The notes under the pieces: model-generated | Databases searched by the model: none | What the model was told of the DNA's origin: nothing | The model's input: only the letters and a program-made list of their open reading frames with translations | DNA from: SKKC01 sp046542845 | GTDB lineage: Bacteria; Spirochaetota; Spirochaetia; DSM-27196; SKKC01 | Reading direction: 5' to 3' | Length of the DNA: 64,000 nucleotides | NCBI GenBank assembly: GCA_046542845.1 | Contig: JBKHAN010000007.1 | Coordinates: 1 to 64,000, forward strand | Translations under genes and position numbers: made by a program | Part shown: piece by piece, positions 34,201 to 43,027 of the stretch | Layout: every line of letters begins with the position of its first letter | How positions within the stretch are numbered: the stretch's first letter is position 1

Positions 34201-35342
34201 CTTTTACCTCACAGCATTTACATCTTACCCATTACGATACTCACTCTTCGGCTCGTAGCGGGACGCTCTCGCTTCCGCACGGAGACGTGGCAACTCCCGC
34301 ATTTATGCCGGTCGGCACCGCGGCGAGCGTCAAGGCGGCGGCCCATCGCGACGTTGAAGCGCTCGGTTTCAAGCTGATTCTGGGCAACACGTATCATCTT
34401 TTTCTCCGTCCTGGAATCGAGATTATACAATCCGCCGGCGGACTTCATTCCTTCAGTAACTGGCGGCACAATATTCTCACCGACTCGGGCGGCTACCAGG
34501 TATTCTCGCTTGCGCCGTTTCGCAAGATTCGCGACGAAGGGGTATACTTTCGCAGTCACATCGACGGCTCATATCACACCCTGACACCCGAACGCGTCGT
34601 ACGGATTCAGGAAGCGCTCGGAAGCGATATACAGATGGTTCTCGACGTGTGTACGGGATACGACGTTTCCCGACGGGAGTCCGAGTCAGCGGTGAAAGTT
34701 ACCAGCGACTGGGCGCGTCGCGCCTTCGAGGAATATCGCCAGTGCGGTCCAGCGTACCATGGACTGCTGTTCGGAATTGTTCAGGGAAACTTCCATCATG
34801 ATCTGAGACAGCAGAGTGCTCAGGAAATCACGTCAATTCCATTTCCGGGTTTCGCTATCGGAGGACTGTCGGTAGGGGAGCCGTTTCCGGTTTTTCAGGA
34901 GTTTCTATCATCAACCGCGGCTCTACTCCCCGTCGACAAGCCACGCTATGTTATGGGCATCGGTACGCCCGAATACATACTCGAGGCGGTGGAGCACGGA
35001 ATCGATATGTTTGACTGCGTATTTCCGACGCGGATCGCGCGCAACGGCACTGTGTTTACCCGCGACGGGCGCATCGCGCTCCGAAACAGGCGTTTTCGGG
35101 ACGACTTTGGATCGCTCGACCCGGATACCCCGTGCGCGTTGACCGACGGCTACTCTCGCTCGTACGTCCGGCATCTGCTTATGGCAGGTGAGATACTCGC
35201 GCCTATGATCGCCACGATACACAACCTGAATTTTCTCGCGGTCATGATGGAGGAGATACGTGAATCGATAGTGGCGGGCCGTTTTCTCGAATACAAGAAG
35301 GCGTTTCTGAGTCGTTACAGCCGGGACCCTGCAGATGCCTGA
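34197..35342 (+). CDS. tgt: tRNA-guanine transglycosylase, zinc cysteines mostly missing
   Basis: Exchanges G34 for preQ1 in tRNAs with a GUN anticodon. The 381 residues carry the base-binding DSGGYQVFSL segment (general acid Asp near residue 95), GGLSVGE near 222, and the nucleophile in GIDMFDCVFPTR near 269-280. The C-terminal zinc site, CxCxxC plus a later His in characterised bacterial Tgt, reads T311-P-C313-A-L-T316, while His342 in TIHNLNF remains. Two of four ligands are therefore absent. The rest of the fold and YSRSYVRHL are preserved, so the gene is probably functional in a zinc-free or altered form. It overlaps lptG and murJ by a few bases. QueA is at 9495. Confidence 0.92.
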   Translation: MTFTSQHLHLTHYDTHSSARSGTLSLPHGDVATPAFMPVGTAASVKAAAHRDVEALGFKLILGNTYHLFLRPGIEIIQSAGGLHSFSNWRHNILTDSGGYQVFSLAPFRKIRDEGVYFRSHIDGSYHTLTPERVVRIQEALGSDIQMVLDVCTGYDVSRRESESAVKVTSDWARRAFEEYRQCGPAYHGLLFGIVQGNFHHDLRQQSAQEITSIPFPGFAIGGLSVGEPFPVFQEFLSSTAALLPVDKPRYVMGIGTPEYILEAVEHGIDMFDCVFPTRIARNGTVFTRDGRIALRNRRFRDDFGSLDPDTPCALTDGYSRSYVRHLLMAGEILAPMIATIHNLNFLAVMMEEIRESIVAGRFLEYKKAFLSRYSRDPADA

Positions 35343-36933
35343 CAATCTGCCTCCCCACGAACCTCACGGCCACGGGATCGAGAGCATGAATCGCAGTGCA
35401 CGGAGCGCTCTGCTGGTCATGCTCACCACCTTTGCATCCCGTATCCTCGGGTTCATAAAAATGGCCGTCATAGGGAGTATCTTCGGCGCAGGGGCCCGGG
35501 CGGATGTGCTCCATCTTGTGTTCGTGATTCCGAACAATCTCCGAAAACTCCTCGCTGAAGGAGCACTGTCTTCGGCGTTTATACCTGTGGTGTCGGAAAG
35601 GATCGTAAATGATCCCGGCGGTCGAAGCGCTCCCGATCTGGTGCGGCGACTGTTGACCTTTCAAGCCATGATTCTCGTCCCCGTTATCGGTCTCTCGATT
35701 CTCTTCGCCCCCGGACTCATACGAATTCTTCTCGATTTCCAGGATCCCCGACAGCTCGAACTCGCGACCGAGCTCTTTCGCTACATTATTCCCTATCTGT
35801 TTCTGATAAGTATTTCAGCCGTCCTCGTCGGCACGCTGAACAGTCACAACAGGTTTTTTATTCCGGCCGTTGCACCTCTTGCATTCAGTGTGTCAGTCAT
35901 CGCCGGAATCGCACTCTTTGCCGACACGCTTGATGTTTTTTCGATGGCGGTCGGTGTGACAGTCGGAGGAACGTTACAGCTCCTGCTGCTCGTTCCGCAG
36001 TTTTACAGGCTCGGGTACCGATTCCGCTTGCTGTCGCCGGGTAACGACCCGCATATGAAGCGCATCCTCACTCAGTGGCTGCCGGTACTCGCGACGGCCG
36101 GTGTATACAGTGTCAACCAGCAGATCGCGATGCGTTTCGCCTCCGGTCTCGACCCGGGAAGCGGTTCCGCCATGCAGAATGCACTCGTATTCTGGCAGCT
36201 TCCGTTCGGGCTGTTTTCAGCGTCGATTACGACGGTACTCTTCCCCCGTATGAGTCGTCAGATTGCATCTGACGACCGCGAGGGGGTCAGAGACACGCTT
36301 GAAACGGGCCTCAGGTACCTGGTTGGCCTTCTCGTCCCGTCGGCGGTTTTTCTGGGACTGTTCGGAACCGAGACGATTGCTTCGGCACTGCAGAGCGGAG
36401 CCTTTACCCGCGCGAACAGTCTTCTCGCCGGTGATGTCCTTGGCGCGTACTCGCTCGGGCTGTTCAGCGTCGGTGCCTATACCTTCGTACAGCGATTCTT
36501 CTACGCCCGTGGCGATTTCCGCACGCCCCTGTACACATCGGCGTTGGTTCTCCTGATCGACGTCGTGCTCAGTCTATGGCTCAAGGAGACTCCGTTACGG
36601 GTTCGTGGGCTCGCTGTCGCACATTCCATCGCTTTTACTGCAGGCTTGAGTATTCTTCTGCTTCGTGTCAGACAGGCGTCGGGACAGTTGAACATGAAAG
36701 CCTTCGGCTCGACGGTCATCAAAACGCTCGTCGCTTCCGCGGCTCTGGCTCTGTACCTAATCGGCATGCGACTGCTTCTACCGACGATATTTATCGGTGG
36801 AAGAAGCCTGACAAGCATTCTGTCGGTCACGCTCGTCGCTGCAGGCGGAGCAGTCGTGACTCTTGCATTGATGTGGATCATGAACGTTGAAGTTGTAACG
36901 GTCTTTCTGAAGAACAGGATTTACCGTCGTTAG
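35335..36933 (+). CDS. murJ: Lipid II flippase MurJ (MviN)
   Basis: Flips the peptidoglycan precursor lipid II across the inner membrane. The 532 residues have about 14 membrane helices and the MOP-superfamily MurJ hallmark NNLRKLLAEGALSSAFIPV near residues 67-85, with SRILGFIKMAVIGSIFGAG before it. The ATG at 35335 overlaps the end of tgt by eight bases; ATG 35386 is an alternative that removes a non-conserved 17-residue lead. It ends the lptF-lptG-tgt-murJ run. Confidence 0.94.
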   Translation: MPDNLPPHEPHGHGIESMNRSARSALLVMLTTFASRILGFIKMAVIGSIFGAGARADVLHLVFVIPNNLRKLLAEGALSSAFIPVVSERIVNDPGGRSAPDLVRRLLTFQAMILVPVIGLSILFAPGLIRILLDFQDPRQLELATELFRYIIPYLFLISISAVLVGTLNSHNRFFIPAVAPLAFSVSVIAGIALFADTLDVFSMAVGVTVGGTLQLLLLVPQFYRLGYRFRLLSPGNDPHMKRILTQWLPVLATAGVYSVNQQIAMRFASGLDPGSGSAMQNALVFWQLPFGLFSASITTVLFPRMSRQIASDDREGVRDTLETGLRYLVGLLVPSAVFLGLFGTETIASALQSGAFTRANSLLAGDVLGAYSLGLFSVGAYTFVQRFFYARGDFRTPLYTSALVLLIDVVLSLWLKETPLRVRGLAVAHSIAFTAGLSILLLRVRQASGQLNMKAFGSTVIKTLVASAALALYLIGMRLLLPTIFIGGRSLTSILSVTLVAAGGAVVTLALMWIMNVEVVTVFLKNRIYRR

Positions 36934-36966
36934 GACAGGGCTGTACGGGCACCCCCGGTATACCGA

Positions 36967-36972
36967 TATATT
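36967..36972 (+). promoter_or_regulatory. -10 element directly before the HEAT-repeat gene
   Basis: TATATT at 36967-36972 is six bases before the ATG at 36979, where there is no ribosome binding site. If used, the mRNA would start on or next to the start codon. No clear -35 is visible. Confidence 0.3.
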
Positions 36973-36978
36973 CACCAT

Positions 36979-38409
36979 ATGAACGTCAGAAATAAACTCG
37001 CGTATGCGCTTGTATCCATGTTCCTCGTAGTGAACGCGAGCGCTCAGACAACGGACGATGCAGCAGACGAAGCGGACGAAGCCGCGGAAGTGTTCGAAGC
37101 CGAAGTCGAGACCTATAGCGAAGCCGACCGGGAAACGCGACGGGAACAGGAAGAAGAATGGCGGGAGACGCTGCGCTTCGGGATAGATACGCAGGTAGCG
37201 GAGCTCATTTCGACGCTCACCGAACAGCGCGTGGAAGCGCTCGCCGACGATATCGTTGAGCTTCTCTCAGAGGATCGCTCTTCAGCGGTAATCGAGCGCG
37301 CGATCGGGTACTTTCAGGAAATCGAGGACCCGCGAGGTGAGTCCGCAGCTCGCGAAGTGGTCAGCGAGTTCGATACGCGTACCGAAACGACGGTCCTCGA
37401 AGCCATACGGTATATAAGCAACACGCTAACCGAATCCGACGACGACACGCGAGAGGTTCTGCGCACTGCCGTCGAGTTTGCGTCCGAGCGTGTAGCGGCC
37501 GAGGCCGCCCTTGCGCTGGGGCGAATCGGCGACACTGATTCGATTCCAGTGCTGCAAGAGATATTCGAGCGCCGAAGCAGCGTCGCCATACAGGGCAACA
37601 TAATGCTCGCGTTTGGAGAACTGGGTCCCGCAGCCGACGGTGCGGTCGAGTGGCTTATTGCCCTTGCGGAATCCGAATCGCAGTCCAACACCGTTCGGTA
37701 CTACGCGGTGGACGCGCTTGGGCGGATCGGAAGTCCCGAAGCGGTGTCACCGGTGCGGGCGCTGCTTTCGTCGGACGACGCGCTTATGCGTGCGTACGCC
37801 CTGTCGGCGCTGCTCGCCCTCGAGGCGGATGATCTCGATACGGCACTGTTGTCTGCGATACGCGACGATAACTGGCGGGTGCGGCAGCTCGCCGTCGAAG
37901 GTATGGGAGCGTCCGGTAACAGGGAACACGTCAACGCGGTCTCTTTTGTCTCGCGACGCGACCCCGATCATCGGGTCCGTCGCAGCGCGCTGCAAAGCCT
38001 CGCCGACCTTGATACCGGGGAAGGGTGGGACGTGATACGGTCGCTGATGCTGTCTCGTTCTGCGCCGCACGAATCGCGAACTTTCGCGGTCGAATTGATC
38101 GCAGAACAACCCGGCGCACCGACGATCGAAGCATTGGTGGAACTATACGAACAGGAAGAAGGCAACCGGGACCGTCGACTGCTGCAGCAGCTCGCGAGGA
38201 GCGCCTCCACCATGGAAAGCCGCGAACTGGAACCTCTGTACGAACTCCTTCTGTCCCACGAGGATGTGGCGATACAGACCTACGCGGTGCGAGGCATAGC
38301 CTTAAACCGCATGGGTTCTTTCAGAGAACAGCTTGAGCGCTACTCCGAGCGCGAAGGAGGGCCCGTGTCGCTGCGGCGTGCAGTCGACGAGGCCCTCGAC
38401 AACATGTGA
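36979..38409 (+). CDS. Exported HEAT-repeat protein
   Basis: The 476-residue protein has a signal peptide (residues 1-22, cut near NASA-QT), an acidic spacer, and then about eight to ten HEAT-type helical repeats. Examples are VAAEAALALGRIGDTDSIPVL, VRYYAVDALGRIGSPEAVSPV and WRVRQLAVEGMGASGNREHV. Such repeats usually form a protein-binding solenoid. It therefore probably acts in the periplasm as a scaffold or adaptor; no enzyme motif is present. It starts 45 bases after murJ and converges on greA with a 30-base gap. The same kind of gene may follow murJ in other spirochaetes, but I cannot confirm that here. Confidence 0.83.
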   Translation: MNVRNKLAYALVSMFLVVNASAQTTDDAADEADEAAEVFEAEVETYSEADRETRREQEEEWRETLRFGIDTQVAELISTLTEQRVEALADDIVELLSEDRSSAVIERAIGYFQEIEDPRGESAAREVVSEFDTRTETTVLEAIRYISNTLTESDDDTREVLRTAVEFASERVAAEAALALGRIGDTDSIPVLQEIFERRSSVAIQGNIMLAFGELGPAADGAVEWLIALAESESQSNTVRYYAVDALGRIGSPEAVSPVRALLSSDDALMRAYALSALLALEADDLDTALLSAIRDDNWRVRQLAVEGMGASGNREHVNAVSFVSRRDPDHRVRRSALQSLADLDTGEGWDVIRSLMLSRSAPHESRTFAVELIAEQPGAPTIEALVELYEQEEGNRDRRLLQQLARSASTMESRELEPLYELLLSHEDVAIQTYAVRGIALNRMGSFREQLERYSEREGGPVSLRRAVDEALDNM

Positions 38410-38439
38410 GTTTTGCGTATCCGTGTGAGACCCGCCCGG

Positions 38440-41139
38440 TCAGCTCTTGAGCACCGGTTCTATGGCTTTCACTTCGTACTTGTACTGGTGATCTCCGACA
38501 GAAAAATCAAGCACGTCGCCGACCCTGTGATCGTACAGCGCCTTGCCGAGGGGTGACTGATAGTTAATAACCCCATGCTCCGGGTCCGACTCCCACGGGC
38601 CGAGTATCGTAAAGGAAACGGTCTCGTTCTTTCTGATATCGAACAGTTCAGCCTTCGTTCCGAAAGAAATCACTTCGGTGTCTACGTCCTGCGGACGCAC
38701 GATTGAGACCCGCTGAAGATCGTCGGTCAGGCGGGCAGCATCGTTGTTCAATTGCTCCTGACGCTCTTTCGCTGCCTTATACTCGGCGTTTTCCTTCAGG
38801 TCACCGTATTCCCGCGCCGCAGCAATCTCCTGTGAGTTCTTTGGAACCTCGACGGAGTGAATGAGTTCAAGCTCCTTCTGCTTCGCTTCATAGCTCGACG
38901 CGATGGTCATGAAGCCACCCCGGCGCACCGTTTCGGGTCCCTGATCACCGTAAAAACGGAAATCCGGGAAACGTTTGATTACAATATTCTTAAGATCCAG
39001 GCCAATGGTCGGGTCAAGTCCGGCAACGTCTTCAACGAGCGTGTAGATGCGTTGTATGGACTCTTCGTCCACCGTCTCAAGCGCATCAGCAAGCCTTCGT
39101 TCCTTGAACAGGAAGGTCTGCACCTGCCGGTTGATACGCCGGTTCTCCGTGACGTCCCGTCGATTCTCAATGTCCCGGAAGGTGAGGTCCAGGATGTGCA
39201 CCAGGTTAATAAGCATTTTTTCGTAACTGAGACCAATCGCCTCGTACCAGGGGATCTCTTCGCTGTGGCGAGCGAGCCATACAAAGGCTTCGCGATAATC
39301 CCGGTAACCGTCGGCAATCTGTCGGTAGATCTTATGCAACGCGTCGGTCTTGCCGGCTGCTTCAAGATCGTCGAGTAATTCCTTGCTGAGATAGTGCGGA
39401 AATACATGGACAAATATTGTGTCCCACTCGGAATGATGCTTTCGAAGCTGTCGCAGAAACGACTTGCGAATGTCGGCGTTCGCGATGTTTCGAAAGATCT
39501 CTTCGATGTTCGACGCGTGTTCAAGATAGTCTTCGAACGCAAGATTCACGCCCGGATTCAAATACGGATGCTCGGAAATCACGCGCTGCAGCACCAGGAC
39601 ACTTCCGAAGGTATACTCATTGACCTCGGAGACAGACCGGAGATATCCGGTAAAATAATCGACCATCTCGCGAACGAATTCTGTATCACTCGCCTCAACA
39701 TCTCCACGTTCGACGTAGCGAAGGAACTCGAACAGGGTTTTCGCGCGGTCGAAGAAGCTCTTTTCGGCTTTGAAGCGGTTATACATTTTTTCTTCAAGGG
39801 TGATGGGCTGCTCGCGAACCGAATAGCTGTCCACCTTGTCCGGGACGTTCCAGAAGCGCTCATCCGTCTTCAGAATCTCCCGCGCGCGCGTGCTCCAGCT
39901 CGACCACTCACCCTGGGTGAGGATAGATGGGACGAGCTCGGCTTTGATCGCTTTCATATCCGCAGAGTTGTTCATACTGCGTATTATGATCTCAAGCGCC
40001 CAGTCCGGATTCTTCTTTACTTCCTTCCGCAAGCGGTCTTTCTTTCGTGTTGTCTTGAGTACCCAGATATGGTCCTTCGGAAGTACGGTGAGCGCACTCA
40101 CCGCCATCTTCAGGGACATCGTATGATTTCTTCGTTTTACAAAGTCGATGGTGATCTCGTCGTCGTCTATACCCCGGATCAGACCGACACCCCAGCTTCT
40201 GTGAAACACGAAATTCCCGGCGTCAAAAGCGATGTGCTTCTCGAAATCGGCTATAGCATCGTGAACATTGCGCCAGCCCTGATTCAGATTGCTGAGTTTT
40301 ATGTATTCGTCGAGGTGGCTGTGGTGCGAATAAAGCTCACGATAGCACTCGGTGATCTCTTTCCGGGCCCAGGGATTCTTCGCATCGTACGTGAGGACAC
40401 GTTTCAGGATTGTGATCGCGGTCTGATAATCTTCTTCCTGCCGAAAATGCGGGTACAGATCCTCAAGAAGCTGAATCGCGCGCTCTTCGCTCAGGGCACG
40501 AGAGATTTTTCGCTCGGCGTGGAAGAAGAACTCGGTCTCACCCAGGGAATCTTTAATGAGCTTGTGCCAGATTTCCTTGATGTTGGAGAACGACTTCTTT
40601 GCGATGTACCGGTGCAGCGCTTTCTTGTAGTAACCAAGCGCTTCTTCAGGGAGACCCTTCTTTTCCTTGTATTCGGCGAGCTGTTTAACAATATCTGCTT
40701 CGTCAAAATCGATGCGTATCAGGCGCTCCCAGGTCGCGTACATCTCGTCGACCATATTGTCGTTGTTGTAGCTGTCTGCCAGCGTCCTCAGGGCGAACTT
40801 GTTTTCGCCATGGTCGAGTATGCGTTCACAGAGGTACCTGACAATTGCCCACTTGTGATTGTCGATAAAAATTTCGATCAATGAGACCAGATTCGCATCG
40901 TCGACATTCTGGCGTCGGATCTTGATCCTGCCCGATATGTACAGCGCGATAATGCTGTTTTTGGTGTGGTGCAGGTGCTCGTTGCACAGTTCGAGCACCT
41001 CGTCTGCCTGTTCCTTGTCCTGTATTTGTTCAATGAGCTTATCCAGTTCGCTGAAATTTGCTACCGTGTAGTTATTCAGGGTTGCTCGGGTCCATTTTTC
41101 TTCGTTCAGTAGCTCAGTAATTCGCTCAGTCAGCTGCAT
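38440..41139 (-). CDS. greA: Giant GreA: transcript cleavage factor with about 740-residue N-terminal extension
   Basis: The C-terminal 155 residues are a complete GreA: a coiled coil with the tip motif AREYGDLKENAEY (acidic Asp780 and Glu783 that position catalytic Mg2+ in polymerase) and the FKBP-like domain with HGVINYQSPLGKALYDHRVGD. The preceding residues (about 1-740) are helical, TPR-like and charged, with no homology I can name beyond spirochaetal GreA proteins. Borrelia GreA is of similar size from memory. ATG 41139 gives 899 residues and has AGGAG eight bases upstream; an open frame to 41187 is not needed. It follows a TPR protein gene, probably in one operon. Confidence 0.9.
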   Translation of the reverse strand: MQLTERITELLNEEKWTRATLNNYTVANFSELDKLIEQIQDKEQADEVLELCNEHLHHTKNSIIALYISGRIKIRRQNVDDANLVSLIEIFIDNHKWAIVRYLCERILDHGENKFALRTLADSYNNDNMVDEMYATWERLIRIDFDEADIVKQLAEYKEKKGLPEEALGYYKKALHRYIAKKSFSNIKEIWHKLIKDSLGETEFFFHAERKISRALSEERAIQLLEDLYPHFRQEEDYQTAITILKRVLTYDAKNPWARKEITECYRELYSHHSHLDEYIKLSNLNQGWRNVHDAIADFEKHIAFDAGNFVFHRSWGVGLIRGIDDDEITIDFVKRRNHTMSLKMAVSALTVLPKDHIWVLKTTRKKDRLRKEVKKNPDWALEIIIRSMNNSADMKAIKAELVPSILTQGEWSSWSTRAREILKTDERFWNVPDKVDSYSVREQPITLEEKMYNRFKAEKSFFDRAKTLFEFLRYVERGDVEASDTEFVREMVDYFTGYLRSVSEVNEYTFGSVLVLQRVISEHPYLNPGVNLAFEDYLEHASNIEEIFRNIANADIRKSFLRQLRKHHSEWDTIFVHVFPHYLSKELLDDLEAAGKTDALHKIYRQIADGYRDYREAFVWLARHSEEIPWYEAIGLSYEKMLINLVHILDLTFRDIENRRDVTENRRINRQVQTFLFKERRLADALETVDEESIQRIYTLVEDVAGLDPTIGLDLKNIVIKRFPDFRFYGDQGPETVRRGGFMTIASSYEAKQKELELIHSVEVPKNSQEIAAAREYGDLKENAEYKAAKERQEQLNNDAARLTDDLQRVSIVRPQDVDTEVISFGTKAELFDIRKNETVSFTILGPWESDPEHGVINYQSPLGKALYDHRVGDVLDFSVGDHQYKYEVKAIEPVLKS

Positions 41140-41193
41140 GCCAGTTTCTCCTGCTTTCATCGCCATCATTGCTTCCATTGTCCACATTTATTA

Positions 41194-42156
41194 CTAGTTT
41201 GTATAACGCTGGTATATCTTCATACTCAGCTCTCTGATCTTCAACAGTATTTCGTCTATCTTGCTTCGTTCTTCGCCGGTATTCGAATAGTGATCTATGA
41301 GCCAGAAATAGCGGTTGATAAGACGCGCCTTTTTGGAACCGTCAATCGTTGCCGGATCTTTTACTTCATGGATTTCCCGCTCAAGAGCGTAAATACTCTG
41401 CCGGAGTTTCCCGTATTCAATCGCGCGAAGCTCCCGTTTGACAGAAAACACACCATACAGAACCCCGTACACCGGAACCCATTCCGCCAGCTCAGCTCCC
41501 TCCAGTCCTTCCTCGCGAACCTTTTCGATAAGCCTGCAGATCATCTGAGACTCGAGCGAAGAAATGTTTATCCTTTGCGGCGAAATAAAGAAGGCTTCAC
41601 GAAAAAATGCCTTGGCTTTAACCGCCTCGCCGGTTAAAGCGTAACAATCGGCAAGCTCAGCCAGGATTTGCGCGTCTTCCCTGCGTACTTTTCCGGCACG
41701 TTCCAGCGCCGAAAGCGCAGAATCATAGTGACCGAGCGCTTTCTCGCACCGCCCCAGCCGTAACAGAAGCTCGGTATCGGCCGAACCGGCCTGTTCGGCG
41801 ACGCTCTGATAATTGACGAGAGCCGCTCCGAACACATGAGCCCGTACCGCGGCCATCCACGGCTCGGACGCTTCACCCACGCGGTCTACGAAGTGCAGAA
41901 AATTCTGCCATTGGGACAGGAGAAACTCTCCCTGCTCAAGGGCACTGCCAATCTGTTCGAGCAACGACAGCCGGTCTATCCAGAAACGAACATACTTCAG
42001 GCTGACAACAAGATCCGGATGGTCAAAGTCCACCGTCAACGCGTGCTCTAGCAGTTCCGCCGCTTCGACAAGCCTGTGCTCGGAAACGGCCGCTCTGGCG
42101 TTCTCAATGAGATCCTGTACTGTCTGACCCTGATGGATCGCGTCATGTGCCGACAT
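41194..42156 (-). CDS. TPR-domain protein upstream of greA
   Basis: A 320-residue soluble protein without signal peptide or membrane segment. Tetratricopeptide-like helical pairs are visible, for example VEAAELLEHALTVDFDHPDL near residues 30-49, GRCEKALGHYDSALSALERA near 133-152 and LADCYALTGEAVKAKAFFREA near 163-183. The C-terminal third is helical and charged. It lies 54 bases before greA under a good promoter at 42185-42212. Both products contain TPR-like helices, which suggests they may work together around RNA polymerase; that is inference. The function is otherwise unknown. Confidence 0.78.
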   Translation of the reverse strand: MSAHDAIHQGQTVQDLIENARAAVSEHRLVEAAELLEHALTVDFDHPDLVVSLKYVRFWIDRLSLLEQIGSALEQGEFLLSQWQNFLHFVDRVGEASEPWMAAVRAHVFGAALVNYQSVAEQAGSADTELLLRLGRCEKALGHYDSALSALERAGKVRREDAQILAELADCYALTGEAVKAKAFFREAFFISPQRINISSLESQMICRLIEKVREEGLEGAELAEWVPVYGVLYGVFSVKRELRAIEYGKLRQSIYALEREIHEVKDPATIDGSKKARLINRYFWLIDHYSNTGEERSKIDEILLKIRELSMKIYQRYTN

Positions 42157-42184
42157 AAACCTCTTAATTTCACCCGAACATCCA

Positions 42185-42212
42185 ATTATACCCGTTCACT
42201 TGGCTTCGTCAA
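42185..42212 (-). promoter_or_regulatory. Sigma-70 promoter of the TPR-greA operon
   Basis: On the minus strand TTGACG (42212-42207) and a perfect TATAAT (42190-42185) are separated by 16 bases. The predicted start lies about 22 bases before the ATG at 42156, which has AGAGG just upstream. Confidence 0.75.
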
Positions 42213-42250
42213 CGCAGTAAAAATACAGGGTGAACGCGCGGTCACGATTG

Positions 42251-42259
42251 TGCTATTAT
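42251..42259 (+). promoter_or_regulatory. Extended -10 promoter immediately before rpe
   Basis: TGC followed by TATTAT (42254-42259) is a good extended -10, six bases before the rpe ATG. A start seven bases downstream would coincide with the A of the start codon. No good -35 is seen. It is divergent from the greA operon promoter. Confidence 0.45.
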
Positions 42260-42265
42260 CGGGGC

Positions 42266-42934
42266 ATGAATATCAGTGTTCCAAGCCTTGCTCCGAGCAT
42301 CCTCTCAGCCGATTTTACCCGACTCGCCGACGAGATTCGGCGCGTTGAGCAGAGCGGGGCGGGCGTACTGCACCTCGACGTTATGGACGGTCATTTCGTC
42401 CCGAATCTTACCTTTGGTCCGAAGATGGTCGCAGACATTCGCGACATTACTGATCTTCCGCTTGATGTGCACCTCATGATCACCAATCCGGAACAGTCGG
42501 TCGATTCATACATAGACGCAGGTGCCTCCGTCGTCACGTTTCACGCGGAGGCGGTCGTGCACAGCCACCGGCTCGTCGACCGGATTCACGCTCTCGGTGC
42601 GCAGGCCGGACTCGCGATCGTCCCGTCGAGTCCATTGAGTATGGTGGAACCCATGCTTGAGGACATCGATCTGCTTCTGATAATGACGGTGAACCCGGGT
42701 TTTGGCGGGCAGAAGCTCATCCCATTCTGTGTCGATAAAATTCGAAGCGCTCACGCGCTTCGCAGCGAGCGCGGAGCACGGTTCCTTATCGAGTGCGATG
42801 GTGGCGTTAATGAGGTAACTACACCCGAGCTGCTGTCGGCAGGGACTGATATGCTGGTGGCCGGGAGCGCCTTTTTCGGCAGTGCCGACCCGGCGCGGCT
42901 CGTTTCACTGGTGCGGAATGGTGGGAAAACCTGA
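42266..42934 (+). CDS. rpe: Ribulose-phosphate 3-epimerase
   Basis: Interconverts ribulose 5-phosphate and xylulose 5-phosphate in the pentose phosphate pathway. The 222-residue TIM barrel shows LAPSILSADFTRL, HLDVMDGHFVPNLTFGP near residues 35-51, LDVHLMI near 68-74, MTVNPGFGGQKLIP near 142-155 and IECDGGVN near 177-184. The metal-binding His and Asp positions are all present. ATG 42266 is preferred over 42230 because the conserved sequence begins there and an extended -10 box ends six bases before it. Confidence 0.96.
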   Translation: MNISVPSLAPSILSADFTRLADEIRRVEQSGAGVLHLDVMDGHFVPNLTFGPKMVADIRDITDLPLDVHLMITNPEQSVDSYIDAGASVVTFHAEAVVHSHRLVDRIHALGAQAGLAIVPSSPLSMVEPMLEDIDLLLIMTVNPGFGGQKLIPFCVDKIRSAHALRSERGARFLIECDGGVNEVTTPELLSAGTDMLVAGSAFFGSADPARLVSLVRNGGKT

Positions 42935-43027
42935 ACGTGAACGCACGCAAGCGCGTGTCCGTCATACCAGTCTCATTTCAGACCTTGGCCGAACATGACG
43001 ACATATCAAGGAGAGGTGTATTCGATT

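Noticed and set aside
39394..40884. Long open frame (496 codons) on the plus strand opposite greA
   Set aside because: It is antisense to the well-supported greA gene, has no ribosome binding site or recognisable domain, and its length follows from the codon bias of the gene beneath.
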